Origin: Isoperla grammatica
Taxonomy: Eukaryota; Arthropoda; Insecta; Plecoptera; Perlodidae
Length of the DNA stretch: 64,000 nt
Assembly: GCA_945910005.1 (NCBI GenBank)
Contig: OX246745.1
Coordinates: 7,728,765 to 7,792,764, forward strand
Reading direction: 5' to 3'
Shown: positions 12,107 to 23,237 of the stretch, piece by piece
Layout of the letters: each line of letters begins with the position of its first letter
Numbering within the stretch: the stretch's first letter is position 1
Program-made: the position numbers and the translations under genes
The notes under the pieces: generated by a model
Told to the model about the DNA's origin: nothing
Database searches by the model: none
The model's input: the letters and a program-made list of their open reading frames with translations, nothing else

Positions 12107-12564
12107 GGTGTCTCGTCTTGCGGTCTATTATGTCATGTCAGTCGCTGCGTATCACACAACCACAGTTCAGTTGACTTTGAAGGGTTAGTTAGAATCGCTA
12201 ATACTTGTTCGCTAAATGAGTGATTTCCAAAACTTACTCGCTCGCGTCACAATCGCCTCACCTCGAGGGGCCGGGTATTATTTCCAAAACAAATTGGCGG
12301 CATAGCGAGCGATATTATAGAAAACCATCCGTCCGGATCCGAAAATGTTGCTGTTAATACGATCCGATCATTATTGGAGGTAGAAATTGAACGTCTATTG
12401 GTGTCTGTAAGTACTATGACAAAACTAACAGCATTCGTTTAATAATGACTGGAAGTATAATAAAATAACTATGGCAACGAAAAATATAGGCTATGCACCT
12501 TCTTGTTTTTAAGATGTTGTTGATTGATTATTTTTTTAAATAAACAATCACATTGTTAAATTGT
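12107..12564. other. unassigned DNA
   Basis: Nothing is recognised between the palindromic MITE and repeat D copy 2. Confidence 0.4.
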
Positions 12565-12705
12565 ACAATGGCGGTAACTTTGAAAACTTTTGGCCAAAAT
12601 GTTCGTGGAGGTATAAAGTTTGGCTTATCAACGCGTCGCAGAGAGCGTTTTCGTAGCTCACTTTTATTTTTCCCGCATGTGTTATAGCCGTACACATCGA
12701 TAAAC
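12565..12705 (+). repeat. dispersed repeat D, copy 2
   Basis: Diverged partner of the copy at 11234-11365; the shared blocks are listed there. Confidence 0.45.
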
Positions 12706-13136
12706 TTGTCTCACTTCAAATAATAAACAACATTGATTACATATTGACAATGGCAGGGCCCATCATGCCCCGAGCGGGGAGGTGGATGGACACCCCTGTT
12801 TCGGAATGAACTACGCCAGGGTGTATCACATTACGACTCGTTCAGTAACAAGTAACAACCCACCCGAGTGGAAAATAAAATGAAATTGAAATCAGTCTCG
12901 CTATACGGCTGCGCGACTTGGGTTTGCCCTTATTAGATTACGAATAACGTATAATATGATGTCTGTCTCGGCGATGGTGGTTGATTTTATTAACCACTCG
13001 GTCTGAATGGCAAGTTGACTACAATATGCAATAAACGCACACAGACTCCACGCGCTAACCTCTACGTTGTAACAGACACATTTTTGGAGGATGGATGGGA
13101 GGGGGGGGAGGGGGTTGTGACTCTTGAAGAGCAAAG
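12706..13136. other. unassigned DNA, possible retroelement 3' tail
   Basis: Near 12860-12890, GTGGAAAATAAAATGAAATTG resembles the A-rich tail of a LINE, with the hairpin-forming GCCCCGAGCGGGG upstream at about 12768. A G-rich run lies at 13100-13114. No coding part is visible. Confidence 0.3.
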
Positions 13137-13468
13137 GAAGGGTAGCTTTACGTTAAAAACTGCAAACATTTTAATTTTTAAATTATATCTCAAGAATGGA
13201 CCTCGAAATCGAAAATCTGAATCTACAACGGACTGTGGTTTGGTAAGCCCTAAAGACTGAACCAATATTGTAAACAGTAGCATAGTTATTTTAGTTACTA
13301 GATCCATAATTAGTAATAAAATTAGTTACAAATAAAAACCATACTGTTTATAAAGTTAGACACACCACACCGCACTGCGCTGTACTTGACGATGCGCTTT
13401 ACGATTTCGAGGTCCATTCTTGAAATATAATTTAAAAATGAAAACTTTTGTGCGTAAAGCTACCCTTC
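13137..13468. repeat. inverted repeat element, ~70-80-bp arms
   Basis: Left arm 13137-13213 and right arm 13401-13468 are reverse complements with modest divergence (GAAGGGTAGCTTTACG and AAGAATGGACCTCGAAATCG in each). The spacer is about 190 bp. Because of the inversion, short peptides containing FKLYxKNGPRNRK appear on opposite strands at both ends. It is probably a foldback or MITE-type element. Confidence 0.75.
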
Positions 13469-13854
13469 GCTCATAAAAGGACATATTATCACATAAAAGT
13501 ATTTTTTGTCTACAAGTACACAAACAAAAATGAGAGAACGTCAATGTGTGTGGCATCATTATGCGAAGCCTACTTCCTGCACAATGACTTGTTTTGTCTG
13601 GCGCCTCGGGGCGTGTGACGTCAGTGGATGGCTCTGACCGAGCATGGGGAACTCTGGGAGAACCTCTCTTCAGCGCAGAAACATGCCTCTCTCACCTGGC
13701 ATAGCCAATGAACTGGAGCAAGACGTTATTTGCAAGATTTACGGGCGATGTCTATAGTTGACCCTAAACTACCTTAAAATAAAACTCTGTTAAGTGTAAG
13801 TCATTTATTTCCTCTAAAATTGTACAGAACAAATATATATATATATATATATGT
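13469..13854. other. unassigned DNA with (AT)n
   Basis: A TATATA run lies at about 13830-13852. The end CTATAGTTGACCCTAAAC near 13751 resembles terminal sequences of the palindromic MITEs in this window, so a decayed relative may lie at 13600-13765. Confidence 0.35.
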
Positions 13855-13975
13855 GTAACTTGCTCTCTAGAGACTGGTTGCTGGCCTAGAAATGGGCCAT
13901 TGTCATTGTCTCAATGCTTCGGCAAAATAGCATTTGCCATCTTCAGGATGATCCGTTGGTTTCTCAGGCTGAGAT
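13855..13975 (-). repeat. hammerhead-like motif in a Penelope-style repeat end (tentative)
   Basis: On the minus strand CCTGAAGAT is followed by GGCAAA, a short loop, TTTGCC and GAAG, then CATTGAGACAATG. This order (CUGANGA, stem II, GAA, stem III) resembles degenerate hammerhead motifs found at ends of Penelope-like elements. The fourth core base is G rather than A and no cleavage triplet is clear, so activity is unlikely. An AT microsatellite abuts the end. Confidence 0.3.
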
Positions 13976-14199
13976 CTTCTTCGATTCGCGAAAACCTACA
14001 GAACAACAATATATAAATGAAGAAAAAAATGATAATCCAGATACATATCACATGTTTCATAAATTTAAATTTATATGAAATTAATATTAAATTTAGTACA
14101 TAGATTTAAATTAGCTCTTAGGTAATGACAAACGGGCATCCGGTGCACACGCCCAAGTCTTCTGACTTATGTATGCACCAAAATGCAAACAGCAAACAC

Positions 14200-14336
14200 T
14201 GTCTATATTATGCAATACGTTTCAAGCTATTTTATATCATACCATTTTGTTATTTGTTCATCAATTGTTGTTAACACGATTTGTATTGTAATTTGACAAT
14301 ATGTATACTACCAATAAAATTGAATTGAATTGAATT
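14200..14336 (+). repeat. probable LINE 3' tail ending in (ATTGA)n
   Basis: ACAATATGTATACTACCAAT is followed by AAAATTGAATTGAATTGAAT. Short pentameric tails after AATAAA-like sequence are typical of 5'-truncated LINE copies. No coding sequence remains. The palindromic MITE follows at once. Confidence 0.4.
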
Positions 14337-14475
14337 GCTTTCGTCCAAGGCGAGTAACTCGTAGCCAACCAGCGAACAGCCCGAGACAAGCCCCCGCAAA
14401 TACCGATCGCTGATTGGCTACGAGCTCCTCGCCTGTGACGAAAGCATCTGTAAGGTAGTCTTTGGTCAAGTATAG
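14336..14475. mobile_element. palindromic MITE family 1, left end truncated
   Basis: It contains GCTTTCGTC, CGTAGCCAACCAGCGAAC and CCGATCGCTGATTGGCTACG, then TGTGACGAAAGCAT and TAGTCTTTGGTCAAGTATAG. It matches the copies at 19173-19340 (opposite orientation) and 20366-20530 (same orientation). Only the right terminal repeat is complete. Confidence 0.8.
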
Positions 14476-15043
14476 CATATGATACAGAGCAAACCTAAAC
14501 AGGAAGACCCTAAACAGTGCCTGATGCCTCGAAGTGTGATTGAGTCACCGAATGATTACTATATACTCTGTATTCTGGAATTATACTCCTAATAATAACA
14601 AGGTGTGCAACACCTCATTTATTTGTTGAATGTTAAAAACAGTTTAACTTCGATACATACCTTTTTCTTTTCAGGGTAACATTCCTACCTTACTATTCTA
14701 TGTATAATGTCAAAATTGCGTAGTCGGCCGTAGACATAAATCACTTGCAAGTTTAAATAATACCGCAAATAACATATCCCAATGATTTCCAAGTGAAGTA
14801 TATTCTATATTGTGTAATTATTGCAATTGTAAAATACACTAAGTTATTGCACCAACAGGTAAAAGCTCATTGTCAAATGAGAGAAGCACCTAAACTAGTT
14901 TTACAATCACTTCAACGCTTATATACCAACTACACTGACAGCCACAAATGTATCAAACAGAATAATTTTCAATATTTTTTCGTGCTTCTTAGTGCTGTGC
15001 TTAATAATCCTCCGACAGCCAACCACTAGTAAAATTAATAATA
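14476..15043. other. unassigned DNA
   Basis: No gene, RNA or recognisable repeat was seen. Confidence 0.4.
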
Positions 15044-15105
15044 TGATGATGATATTTGGAGCTTTACGTCCCATATTTTTGCAACGAGGCTAATCGAGTT
15101 GAAAT
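15044..15105 (-). repeat. SINE-B 3' end
   Basis: The minus strand reads GATTAGCCTCGTTGCAAAAA, then GGGACGTAAAGCTCCAAATATCATC in pieces, the same 3' block as copies near 33300 and 36400. Only the tail is present. Confidence 0.6.
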
Positions 15106-15149
15106 GTACGTAATCGGTAATACACTTTTTATGATACAGTACTTTAAAG

Positions 15150-15312
15150 CCCAAGCAGTTCTGCTTGGGTCCGGAATTATGACAAGCTATTAAAAATGTA
15201 ATAGGTGCTAATAAGCTATTAGGTGCATTTTAAGGCTTCTGATGGGTGGTTGCCATGGTGAACACAAGTTATTAGCTACTAACTTTTTAATAGCTGTTCA
15301 TAATATCGGCCC
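15150..15312. mobile_element. palindromic MITE family 2, copy 1 (15167-15312)
   Basis: GGGTCCGGAATTATGACAAG at 15167 is inverted at the right end (GTTCATAATATCGGCCC). The centre holds GGCTTCTGATGGGTGGTTGC. The copy at 54697-54834 shares the ends and the centre. Just outside the left end, CCCAAGCAG TT CTGCTTGGG (15150-15169) is a perfect 9-bp hairpin overlapping the boundary. Confidence 0.75.
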
Positions 15313-16565
15313 GATTTCCGATTTCCGGTCTGATTTGTTTGGAATGATTAAAGGAAAGCGGTATTAGCTCAGTACTATGTATACCGATTAAAACAAAAGC
15401 CATTTACGAATATCTGCCTTCGGCGATATATTAATAGCTTTATCGTTCACAGAAAATTGTGGAGTTTTTAGCATTTGTTGTTAAATGGATGTTTTTACCT
15501 CAGATAGTAGTCCAGGATTTTTCATTCACGAAATAATTATATTAACTCGTGACTCGGCGAACCCTCGGCAGTCGCGTAATGATATTTTCTCTGCAAACCA
15601 GAATATCGTTCAGCCGTGTCCCCAGACCGCTAAAATACAAAATTATGTTATTTAATGATGAAGCTTAATTTGCAATTTCTAACAGGCATCGTCGCCACCT
15701 CGAGTGGGAATGTGGAGCTAGAAAACCTCTGAATAAGTTAAGTTTGTGTACCTCTGAATCGAAAAGCCTCCAATGGTATTACAAAATACATCACAATTAT
15801 TTTTCACTAAAGTATTTAAGCATAAGTTAAATTCAAACTGTACCACTACAAACTTTTGATAAAAAAGTAATTTGTCATGTAGTAAAAACATTACCTATCG
15901 TTGTATTTCAGTATTGAGTAACGAATCGTCAGTAACTATAAAATATCAACCTATTATTACAGGTATTTACACTAATTACCATTTCAAATAAGAAAATATG
16001 TCCAGAAAGTTAAATCAAGAAGATGTCTTCTTATTGGCAATAAATGTGCGATATGTTTTTTGGCGATTATTTTTAATGAAATGTATACAGAAGGCCACGA
16101 CCGAAGTTTTACAAAGCCATGCTTCTGTCTTCGGCTTAGTACATCAATCAATATTCGGTTTACTTGTTGCGTCTTTCTTTATCTTTATGTCATGTTTATT
16201 AACAAGGACAAAAGAAGGTTGAATGAAAATAACAATAAATAGTAAACTTTAGTATCTTAACATTTTTTATGAATTAAATAAGAACGCACAAAGACTACAC
16301 TCACAGATAAGGAATTCACTACAATTTTCAGTCTAGCAGCTTTACACTGAAAAATCAGCCGGCGAAGGCACAATGGTAATAAATACTTTTCATCGAGTTA
16401 GACTTACACCACTCTTGATTCTTTCGTTTAGCTTAAGTGCTTCTCAGAGACGACTAAATCTGACACTGTCAAAGCTTGACTCATATTTAAGATAATACCT
16501 GAAAATGCTACAGTGTGAAGCGCGAAGAGCAACCTTGTTCCACTTTTCCACTATAATTTCTAACT
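15313..16565. other. unassigned DNA
   Basis: AT-rich. The frames at 15998-16242 and 16444-16650 have no domain, and the latter runs antisense into a SINE. Confidence 0.45.
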
Positions 16566-16702
16566 CCAATACTCTAATTTGGGAAGTAACCAGTTCGATA
16601 ACGGTCACTGGCAATCCTAACTGAAGGTATTTTTCGAAGTATTCCCTCAATAAATCACAAGACGAATGCTGGGCACTAGGATATTTCTTCCCAATTATCC
16701 AA
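16566..16702 (+). repeat. SINE-A copy, 5'-truncated
   Basis: The blocks ACTCTAATTTGGGAAGTAAC, CAGTTCGATAACGG, CTAACTGAAGGTAT, GAATGCTGGG and CTTCCCAATTATCCAAA follow the family order. Many point changes suggest an old copy. Confidence 0.65.
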
Positions 16703-16779
16703 ACACACTAATGTAAGCATAGTTACTTCATAATAGGAGCATATCATCTAAAAGTTGGTATGCCCGCGATTGCTACAAA

Positions 16780-17085
16780 CAACATTCATGTTGCACGTAC
16801 GTCACATTTTTGCGCGTGGCGGTCACCTTTGTGATAGAACTTTGACGTTGCCATGGAGAAACAATTGAGGCCTGTTATGGTAACGTAGAATACATACAAA
16901 TTCTTATTCTTTAAAATCCAGCCTGTTTTTGAAATAAAATTGGTGTGGTAATTTTTAACTTTTGTATTACTTGTTTATTTTTAAATTCTAAATTAGGCTT
17001 ATTTATTAAATTTGAATAGTATTTGCCAATTTTCTATAGAGTTGGTCCTCTCAATTGTGTCGCAATCATGGCCGCTGTGACGTCA
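16780..17085 (+). repeat. dispersed repeat F, copy 1
   Basis: It shares TTCTTTAAAAT.CAG.CTGTTTTT, GAAATAAAATT and AATTGTGTCGCAATCATGGCC with 19930-20360. The copy there has about 100 bp of additional internal sequence. No coding capacity is seen. It is perhaps a MITE or retroelement fragment. Confidence 0.6.
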
Positions 17086-17534
17086 CGTGGGAACTATGAA
17101 TAAGTTAGATAAAGAAAATGTGTATCTAACAATGTGTTAGTAATCAGAATCAGTTGATCAATCAGAAATCAGTTGAAAAAGTTCAATCTTAACGTGAGAT
17201 CGTGATCACGTTGTGCTATAGGCGATACACCAATGTCATAGTAAGTTCATTACAGAGTCATGAGTACATGTGGTAAAAGCGTTCTGAAATTACACAAATT
17301 ATATTAGATTACTCGACCAGACCTGTTTTATGAAAAACTTGTGTGGATCTAAAAATGGACGCCACAGTGCCAATAAATCCAATTCAAATAAACAAGACCC
17401 GCGCAAGTCGTAAATGAGAACGTTCATTATTTTGTGTTTACTGGTTTCTGTCTATTTTTAAACAGCTTGCTTAGATCCCAATAATCAGAACACAGTTTTT
17501 AAATCGAGAAATTACTCTTGGAAATGATTTTGTG
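17086..17534. other. unassigned DNA
   Basis: Nothing recognised. Confidence 0.4.
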
Positions 17535-17587
17535 TTGTATTGTATTATATATTGTATTGTATTATATTACATTGTATTGTATTATGT
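17535..17587. repeat. (GTATT)n microsatellite
   Basis: Interrupted pentamer repeat of the same unit as 774-991. Confidence 0.85.
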
Positions 17588-18204
17588 ATAAGCGTCCAGA
17601 GACTTACTATACATATACTAAGGTTGGAACGCATAGCAGTCCCCTACCCCTAGAGGCACCCGATGTTGCTAAATATCTGTTTTCGATATGGGCCAAGTTC
17701 CCACTTCAAAGTTAACAAGTCAATAGTTAACATTGTAAATGTGACGATTAAATTCCTTTTTTTTAAGAAACAGTAGAATCGTGTTATGGAACTATATGAG
17801 ATTAACTATCGTTAAAACAACAAAAAGCGAAATGCATTATTTGATATATTGAAAAAGATCGCTCATTTGTCAACGCGGAGCGTTTCCTTCGTAATTCCAG
17901 TGGCACACAAAACAAAACCCCTCTAAATCGTTGGATATTTATTGGGATAGATTACGCTTGTCACAAGCACTCAGTAGGAAGGGTGAGAAGTCAAATATAT
18001 AAACATCGTGTTACGCAGATAAGCCATTCAATCCCACGTAAACCCCAGGCTAACCCTACGCTGAGGTCGCTCACCCAATTATTAGCTTATATCGGCAAAC
18101 TCATTGCTAGAGAGAATATTATAACACACACACCCCATACAGAAACCCTGATTACTCCACGAGAAATGATTCTCAGTAGAGCATTGAGAGTCATAGCGTC
18201 GAGA
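17588..18204. other. unassigned DNA
   Basis: The 96-residue frame at 17983-18273 has no family signal and its end lies in dispersed repeat C. Nothing else is seen. Confidence 0.4.
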
Positions 18205-18320
18205 GTCCCCGGTCGAACGAGGACTCCAATCAAGTTGAAATTTAGAACATCCACAAGCTTCGATGTGGACTGAATGGCATTAGTTTTGTGACAAAAGCGG
18301 TCGGGAAGTTAATAAGTTAT
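18205..18320 (+). repeat. dispersed repeat C, copy 2
   Basis: GGTCGAACGAG, GTTGAAATTTAGAACATCCA and CAAGCTTCGATGTGGACTGA followed by ATTAGTTTTGTGACAAAAGC align with 18565-18672 and 11500-11605. Confidence 0.6.
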
Positions 18321-18564
18321 ACAGTAGTCACTCAAAATATTTATTCCAAAACAGAATCGCGGCACAATTTGAGACAGCCGTATTTTTGTAAATTTGCGTC
18401 ATCTCACGAATGATATTCGTTCCGATAAGTATTGTGTCATATTACGATACTTGTATTGCGTTCCGATAAGTATTGGATATACAAATTACTTTTATATTAA
18501 TTGTTGAAGAAAATTATAACTTAAACCGGATGTTTTTTGGGTTATTATTGTTTTTGTCTCACGA

Positions 18565-18672
18565 TAGTGGTCGAACGGATATCTGACCTATAGTTGAAAT
18601 TGTGACCAACCACAAGCTTCGATATGGAATAAGCGGAATTTATTTTGTGGCAAAATCGGTTTAGAAAATAGT
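18565..18672 (+). repeat. dispersed repeat C, copy 3
   Basis: GGTCGAACGGATATC, GTTGAAATTGTGACCAACCA and CAAGCTTCGATATGG followed by TATTTTGTGGCAAAATCGGT match copy 2, only about 250 bp away in the same orientation. Confidence 0.6.
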
Positions 18673-18784
18673 TAGACGAATTATGCTTTTACCTAGGCCA
18701 AGTGGAAGATCAGTCTGCAATGTCCCCCCCCCCCCCTCCCTCGGGCTTACGCGTTTTTAATTATGTACTCACTCATCCGCTCCA

Positions 18785-18867
18785 AAGGGCCTAGCAGCTC
18801 GGGAGAGCGTTCCAGCAAAGCTCAAAGCTGAACTAATGTAATCTATTAAGTAAGTAAGGAAGTAAGC

Positions 18868-18924
<57 letters not shown>
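18785..18924 (+). repeat. (AAGT)n microsatellite after a tRNA-like block
   Basis: GCAGCTCGGGAGAGCGTTCC near 18795 has the look of a tRNA D-arm (A box). About 45 bp later a pure AAGT repeat runs to 18924. A truncated SINE with a tetranucleotide tail is possible. The microsatellite itself is certain. Confidence 0.5.
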
Positions 18925-19172
18925 CTATTTCTTTCTACAATTGGCACAAAATATATTTTTTATAAAACAATGGCGGCTATTGGAGGATGCTATGAATTTC
19001 CGTTGTGTATACTTCCTTGCATAAAGCAACTATATTTTTAATTTAGAAGTAAATTGACTACACAATTTGCAAGTAACGTAATGTGTCTTCTTTTAAGACA
19101 CTGTGTAATAAACTGCACAAAATGTACCATATAATCGTTTAGTTAGATAGATAGAAACATTGGTTGCCTTGT
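18925..19172. other. unassigned DNA
   Basis: It contains ACAATGGCGGCTATTGG at 18968. No gene is seen. Confidence 0.4.
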
Positions 19173-19340
19173 TATAGTTGTCCCAAGACTACCTTACACA
19201 TGCTTTCGTCACAGGCGACTGGTTCGTAGCCAATCAGCGATCGGTATTGGCCCTTATGTGTCTCGGGCGGTTCGCTGGTTGGCTACGACTGCCCCGGATG
19301 TGACGAAAGCAGGTGTAAAGTAATCTTGGGACAACTATAG
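19173..19340. mobile_element. palindromic MITE family 1, complete copy
   Basis: TATAGTTGTCCCAAG at 19173 is inverted at 19340 (CTTGGGACAACTATA). The arms carry GCTTTCGTCAC and the inner CGTAGCCAATCAGCGATCGG paired with CGCTGGTTGGCTACG. The reverse complement of the whole element matches 20366-20530. TA at both borders would fit a TA-target element, but that dinucleotide is also part of the repeat. Confidence 0.88.
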
Positions 19341-19644
19341 TTCTGTAGGTTTACATGCAGGTACGTGGCATTGATATACTAGTCCCAACGAAAGTATTCG
19401 CATACCGATCTCAGGTCATTGTCTACTGGCCTTTTCAACCGCGCCAATTGAAAGAAAATCAACAGATACCTGGCGTTCTTCCACACATTCGTCAATGCAT
19501 GGTTCGGCTTAGTCGAGTGCACTTGCGATTTGGCCACACCCACCGTTACAGGTAACCAACGGAAGGTTTTAAATTATCCCCAATGGACCTTATTAGATTA
19601 GATGGTAGGAAAAGGAATAAGCGAAGTAGAAAATTAAGCTGTCA
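19341..19644. other. unassigned DNA
   Basis: No recognisable feature. The 66-residue frame at 19355 is not supported by anything. Confidence 0.4.
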
Positions 19645-19695
19645 TCTTGGACTCGCCTGTGTCGTAAGCATCAGAATACTTTCGTGGGGCAACTG
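19645..19695. mobile_element. MITE family 1, half copy
   Basis: GGACTCGCCTGTGTCGTAAG then CATCAGAATACTTTCGTGGGGCAAC resembles one terminal arm of the 19173 element with several changes. The other arm is absent. Confidence 0.5.
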
Positions 19696-19929
19696 TACAC
19701 TCTTGTAAGCTATAGCACAACCACGAGCCATACATAATCTCTACCGACCTCTACTCTCTGTAGATGAGAACACCTTATTTACTTGTTTGCATTGTTTTAC
19801 GTGGTTTCATTGTCTTCCTTAAGTGTGTGTGCTCTCACCTCTTATTGCTCACGCTGTAAAACTTCAACAGAACGAGCCGTGCAATAGTACAGAACATACT
19901 ATCAACTGATGAGGATTTTGTAACCATGC

Positions 19930-20360
19930 ATTCATAGGTTGCATGTGTATGTCAGTCACATCTGTACGTGTAGCGGCCACATTTGTGGTAAAACAATAAT
20001 TGAAGTATGTTGTAGTAGTGTCATGTAAAAGTTGGTTATTTATAACTTTTACAGGTGTTATCTCCTTCTTGGTGATTTATGGATATCTTGATTGTGTTAG
20101 TTTGTCATTTGCCGGTTTCTTTCACAAGTAAGGTATGCGCTGTGCTGGCTATTTCGTCAGCCCAGATCGTTGATAATTTCAATCATATTATTGCGGTATT
20201 GAGTTTTTTACAACACAGAAATGCTTAGTTCTTTAAAATACAGTCTGTTTTTTTGAAATAAAATTAATATGTCGAGTAATTTGTGATTTTTTTCACATAT
20301 GTTTGTGACCTGTAATGACCTAGGATAGGCTTACATAAATTGTGTCGCAATCATGGCCAT
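19930..20360 (+). repeat. dispersed repeat F, copy 2
   Basis: It begins TTGCATGTGTATGTCAGTCA and ends AATTGTGTCGCAATCATGGC. Ends and order match 16780-17085, with extra internal DNA. A family 1 MITE sits at its right end. Confidence 0.55.
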
Positions 20361-20365
20361 GGGTA

Positions 20366-20530
20366 CTATAGTAGACCAAAGATTACTTTACACCTGCTTT
20401 CGTCACATCCGGGGCAGTCGTAGCCAACCAGCGAACCGCCCGAGACACATCCGGGCCAATACCGATCGCTGATTTGCTATACGAACCAGTCGCCTGTGAC
20501 GAAAGCATGTGTAAGATAGTCTAACAACTA
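20366..20530. mobile_element. palindromic MITE family 1, copy 3
   Basis: CTATAGTAGACCAAAGATTAC with inverted end GATAGTCTAACAACTA encloses the arms with GCTTTCGTCAC and CAGCGAACCGCCCGAGACAC. It is the reverse orientation of the 19173 copy. Confidence 0.85.
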
Positions 20531-20714
20531 CATGAATACGAAAGCAAGGGATTTATTTTGTCTGTTGTATGTTTGCAAACGTTGAAAGAAGAGGGTAGAG
20601 GTAAAGTACACTTGAAACGTTGCCCTAGGCCAGCGGGCGAGCGAGTGTTTGTTCAGGCGAGTCTAGTTCTCAAGTAGTATCTAAGTCCCCTGTTGTGGCG
20701 TTTCCTCAACTGTT

Positions 20715-20914
20715 NNNNNNNNNNNNNNNNNNNNNNNNNNNNNNNNNNNNNNNNNNNNNNNNNNNNNNNNNNNNNNNNNNNNNNNNNNNNNNNNNNNNNN
20801 NNNNNNNNNNNNNNNNNNNNNNNNNNNNNNNNNNNNNNNNNNNNNNNNNNNNNNNNNNNNNNNNNNNNNNNNNNNNNNNNNNNNNNNNNNNNNNNNNNNN
20901 NNNNNNNNNNNNNN
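20715..20914. other. assembly gap (200 N)
   Basis: Exactly 200 N, a usual placeholder length, so the true gap size is unknown. Open frames reported across it are meaningless. Confidence 0.99.
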
Positions 20915-22435
20915 GCTAAAGTGTGTCCGTGGCAAAGCTGAGAACGCCGCAGGTCATTTTTTTCACTGCATTTATAATAAGTTGTTTGTACAGCCCGAAT
21001 GCGACCCAGTTTCTTTGTTGTTGGGTCCGAACTGTAAGAAGTAATCAAAATTAATGTAATCGTTTGTTTGTTGTGTGGACGCCTATTTTTTATCATTATT
21101 TGAGTAGATGTTGGGTTTCCAAGAAATGTGCGCAAGGTTGAACTTCTGTTAAGGCTTTCGGTAATGAATTCGGAAATTTCGACTCATGTTAGTGCTAGCC
21201 AGTGGGGGTGTACATCATTTGTGAAATGCCAAGATCGACGAAAGATCGACTAATTTTCTTGTTCTCACTAAGCCACGGACCCACTGTAGGTGATGTTTGC
21301 GCGGAATGAGAGGGAAACAAAGGAAGGAGGGGGGGGGGGGGGGGGGGGCGAGATAGGACCGTAAAATACGTTAATGGTTGTCGTTATTTTAGCGGCATTA
21401 ATATGTTCGTGCTCTACTCTTGTAAGCTGTAGATTTGGGTCACTTTTTTAACTTTGAACTTTGAATAAGGAGTGCAATATATAAATTTGTATTTGCTTGG
21501 GCTATTTCACCGAACTTAGTCCTTTGAAAAAGAGTGAGGTGGATACAGAGGTAAAACGCAGGGTGATAGATATATAGCTGAGTTTCGAAGACGAATGATC
21601 TCTGGATGTCATCCTCCGTGTTTCCCACCATAATGATGTGAGAAACTGTGATAGACGTATTTTTATAAATGAAAACGTGGTCTTAAAATAAAATGTGTTT
21701 CTATTTGGGAAGAAGAAGAAGAAAACAGTAAAATAAAACGTGAGGCTTGGAAATTGTGCGAGTAAACATAGTTTGTCGGCTACTTTATCTTATATCGTAA
21801 TTTCTACATCGTAAATTATTGTGTTGGTAAAATGTAGCTGTTAAAGTTAATTAGGGGAATAGTTTGTTTACGGTACATAGCTGTTAATATTCAAATTGTG
21901 TTTCCCTACCATAACCACAATGTTCACGCGAAATATAACAGCCAGGGGATAAATGCTAATTTGTTCATATTTGCGAAGAACAGAACTAAAACAATAAATT
22001 TAAACATGTTACATTCTGCATAATTTGGGGGGAAACGATCCACGCAATGAAAAGTGTCTGAACAAAATGTCAAATAGACTTCTTCGATCTGATTTCATCT
22101 AAAAGGAAATTATAATAGAATTAATTTTAATTCTATTAAATTTTAATTTTCCATTAGCGTTTTATTCGATTGAAGTCTGTAATAAACAAAAGTGATTCAG
22201 TTCCTTATGGAACAAAATTCATAATTTACAGTGTAAAACATTTCAATGACACAATAAAATCAACACTTGCGCACTCCCGCGCGTTGAAAACTGACGCCAC
22301 ACGTCCTTTTGTGTGGGTACGACCACTTGCACCGTAATATCTTCCACCCCTCACTTTGGTGTCGCACTAGACACTTGTTCAATATTGATGTCGGATTTCC
22401 CCCCCCCCCCCCCCCCTTCTTTATTGTTGTAAGTT
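20915..22435. other. unassigned DNA with G20 and C18 runs
   Basis: A G run lies at 21329-21348 and a C run at 22399-22416. An AT-rich palindrome (AATAGAATTAATT around 22115-22140) is also seen. There is no gene. Confidence 0.45.
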
Positions 22436-23237
22436 AATTGATTTGCTAGTTGCCAAAATTGTAAGAGTATCTCTGAAAACCAATTTGAAAGTATTCACTA
22501 ATTATATAACATCAAATATCAGAAGGGATTTAATTTGAAAAACAAAATCTATAATTTCTTCGATACACTCCGAAAGTGGAGAAGTTAAAAGTTATAGGAA
22601 ACAATAACAAATTTGTAATTACAAACACCTTAAATTCTCCAATGAAAATTAAATCGTATGCAAAGGGGGTAATAAAATAATAGGTTGTTTGCTAAGAAAT
22701 TTTGGGAATATAGATTTCCTTATTACAGTTATTCTTCTCCTACATATTTGAAGCAGGTTTGTAGAAAGAAGGACATAGAAATGATGTAATATGTAGAAAT
22801 AATTCTATAGGTAAGAGCTTTATTATAGCCGCTTTTCATACACGAGCTCTTACCTTTCGACCTCATATAACATTACTTTTATGTTCTTCTTGCCACTAAC
22901 CTGCTTCAAATAAGCAGCAGAAAAATTATTGTAATAAGTAAATCTATATTCCCAAAATTTCTTAGAAAACAACCTATTATTTCATTACCCCCCTTTGCAT
23001 ATGATCTAATTTTTATTGGATAATTTTATGTGTCTCTGTCATTACAAATTTGTTATTGCTTTCTAAACCTTGTAACTTTCGGAGGGTCTTGACGAAATTA
23101 TCGATTGAAATAGATTTGTAATTTTTCAATTCAAGCCATTTCAAAACTTGATGAGATTTGATTTTATATAATTAGTGAATATTTTCAAATTGCTAAACTA
23201 GGTACCATTAACAATTTTAACAACTAACAATTCAATT
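22436..23237. mobile_element. large foldback element, ~385-bp arms
   Basis: The left half (22436-22820) and right half (22844-23237) are inverted copies. Examples are AATTTGAAAGTATTCACTAA paired with TTAGTGAATATTTTCAAATT, and AAAGGGGGTAATAAAATAAT paired with ATTATTTCATTACCCCCCTTT. They meet at GTAAGAGCT / AGCTCTTAC around a 25-base loop. Scattered substitutions and small indels suggest some age. There is no coding capacity. RNA from it would form a very long hairpin. Confidence 0.85.

Noticed and set aside
20653..21135. Open frames crossing 20715-20914
   Set aside because: They run through 200 unknown bases.
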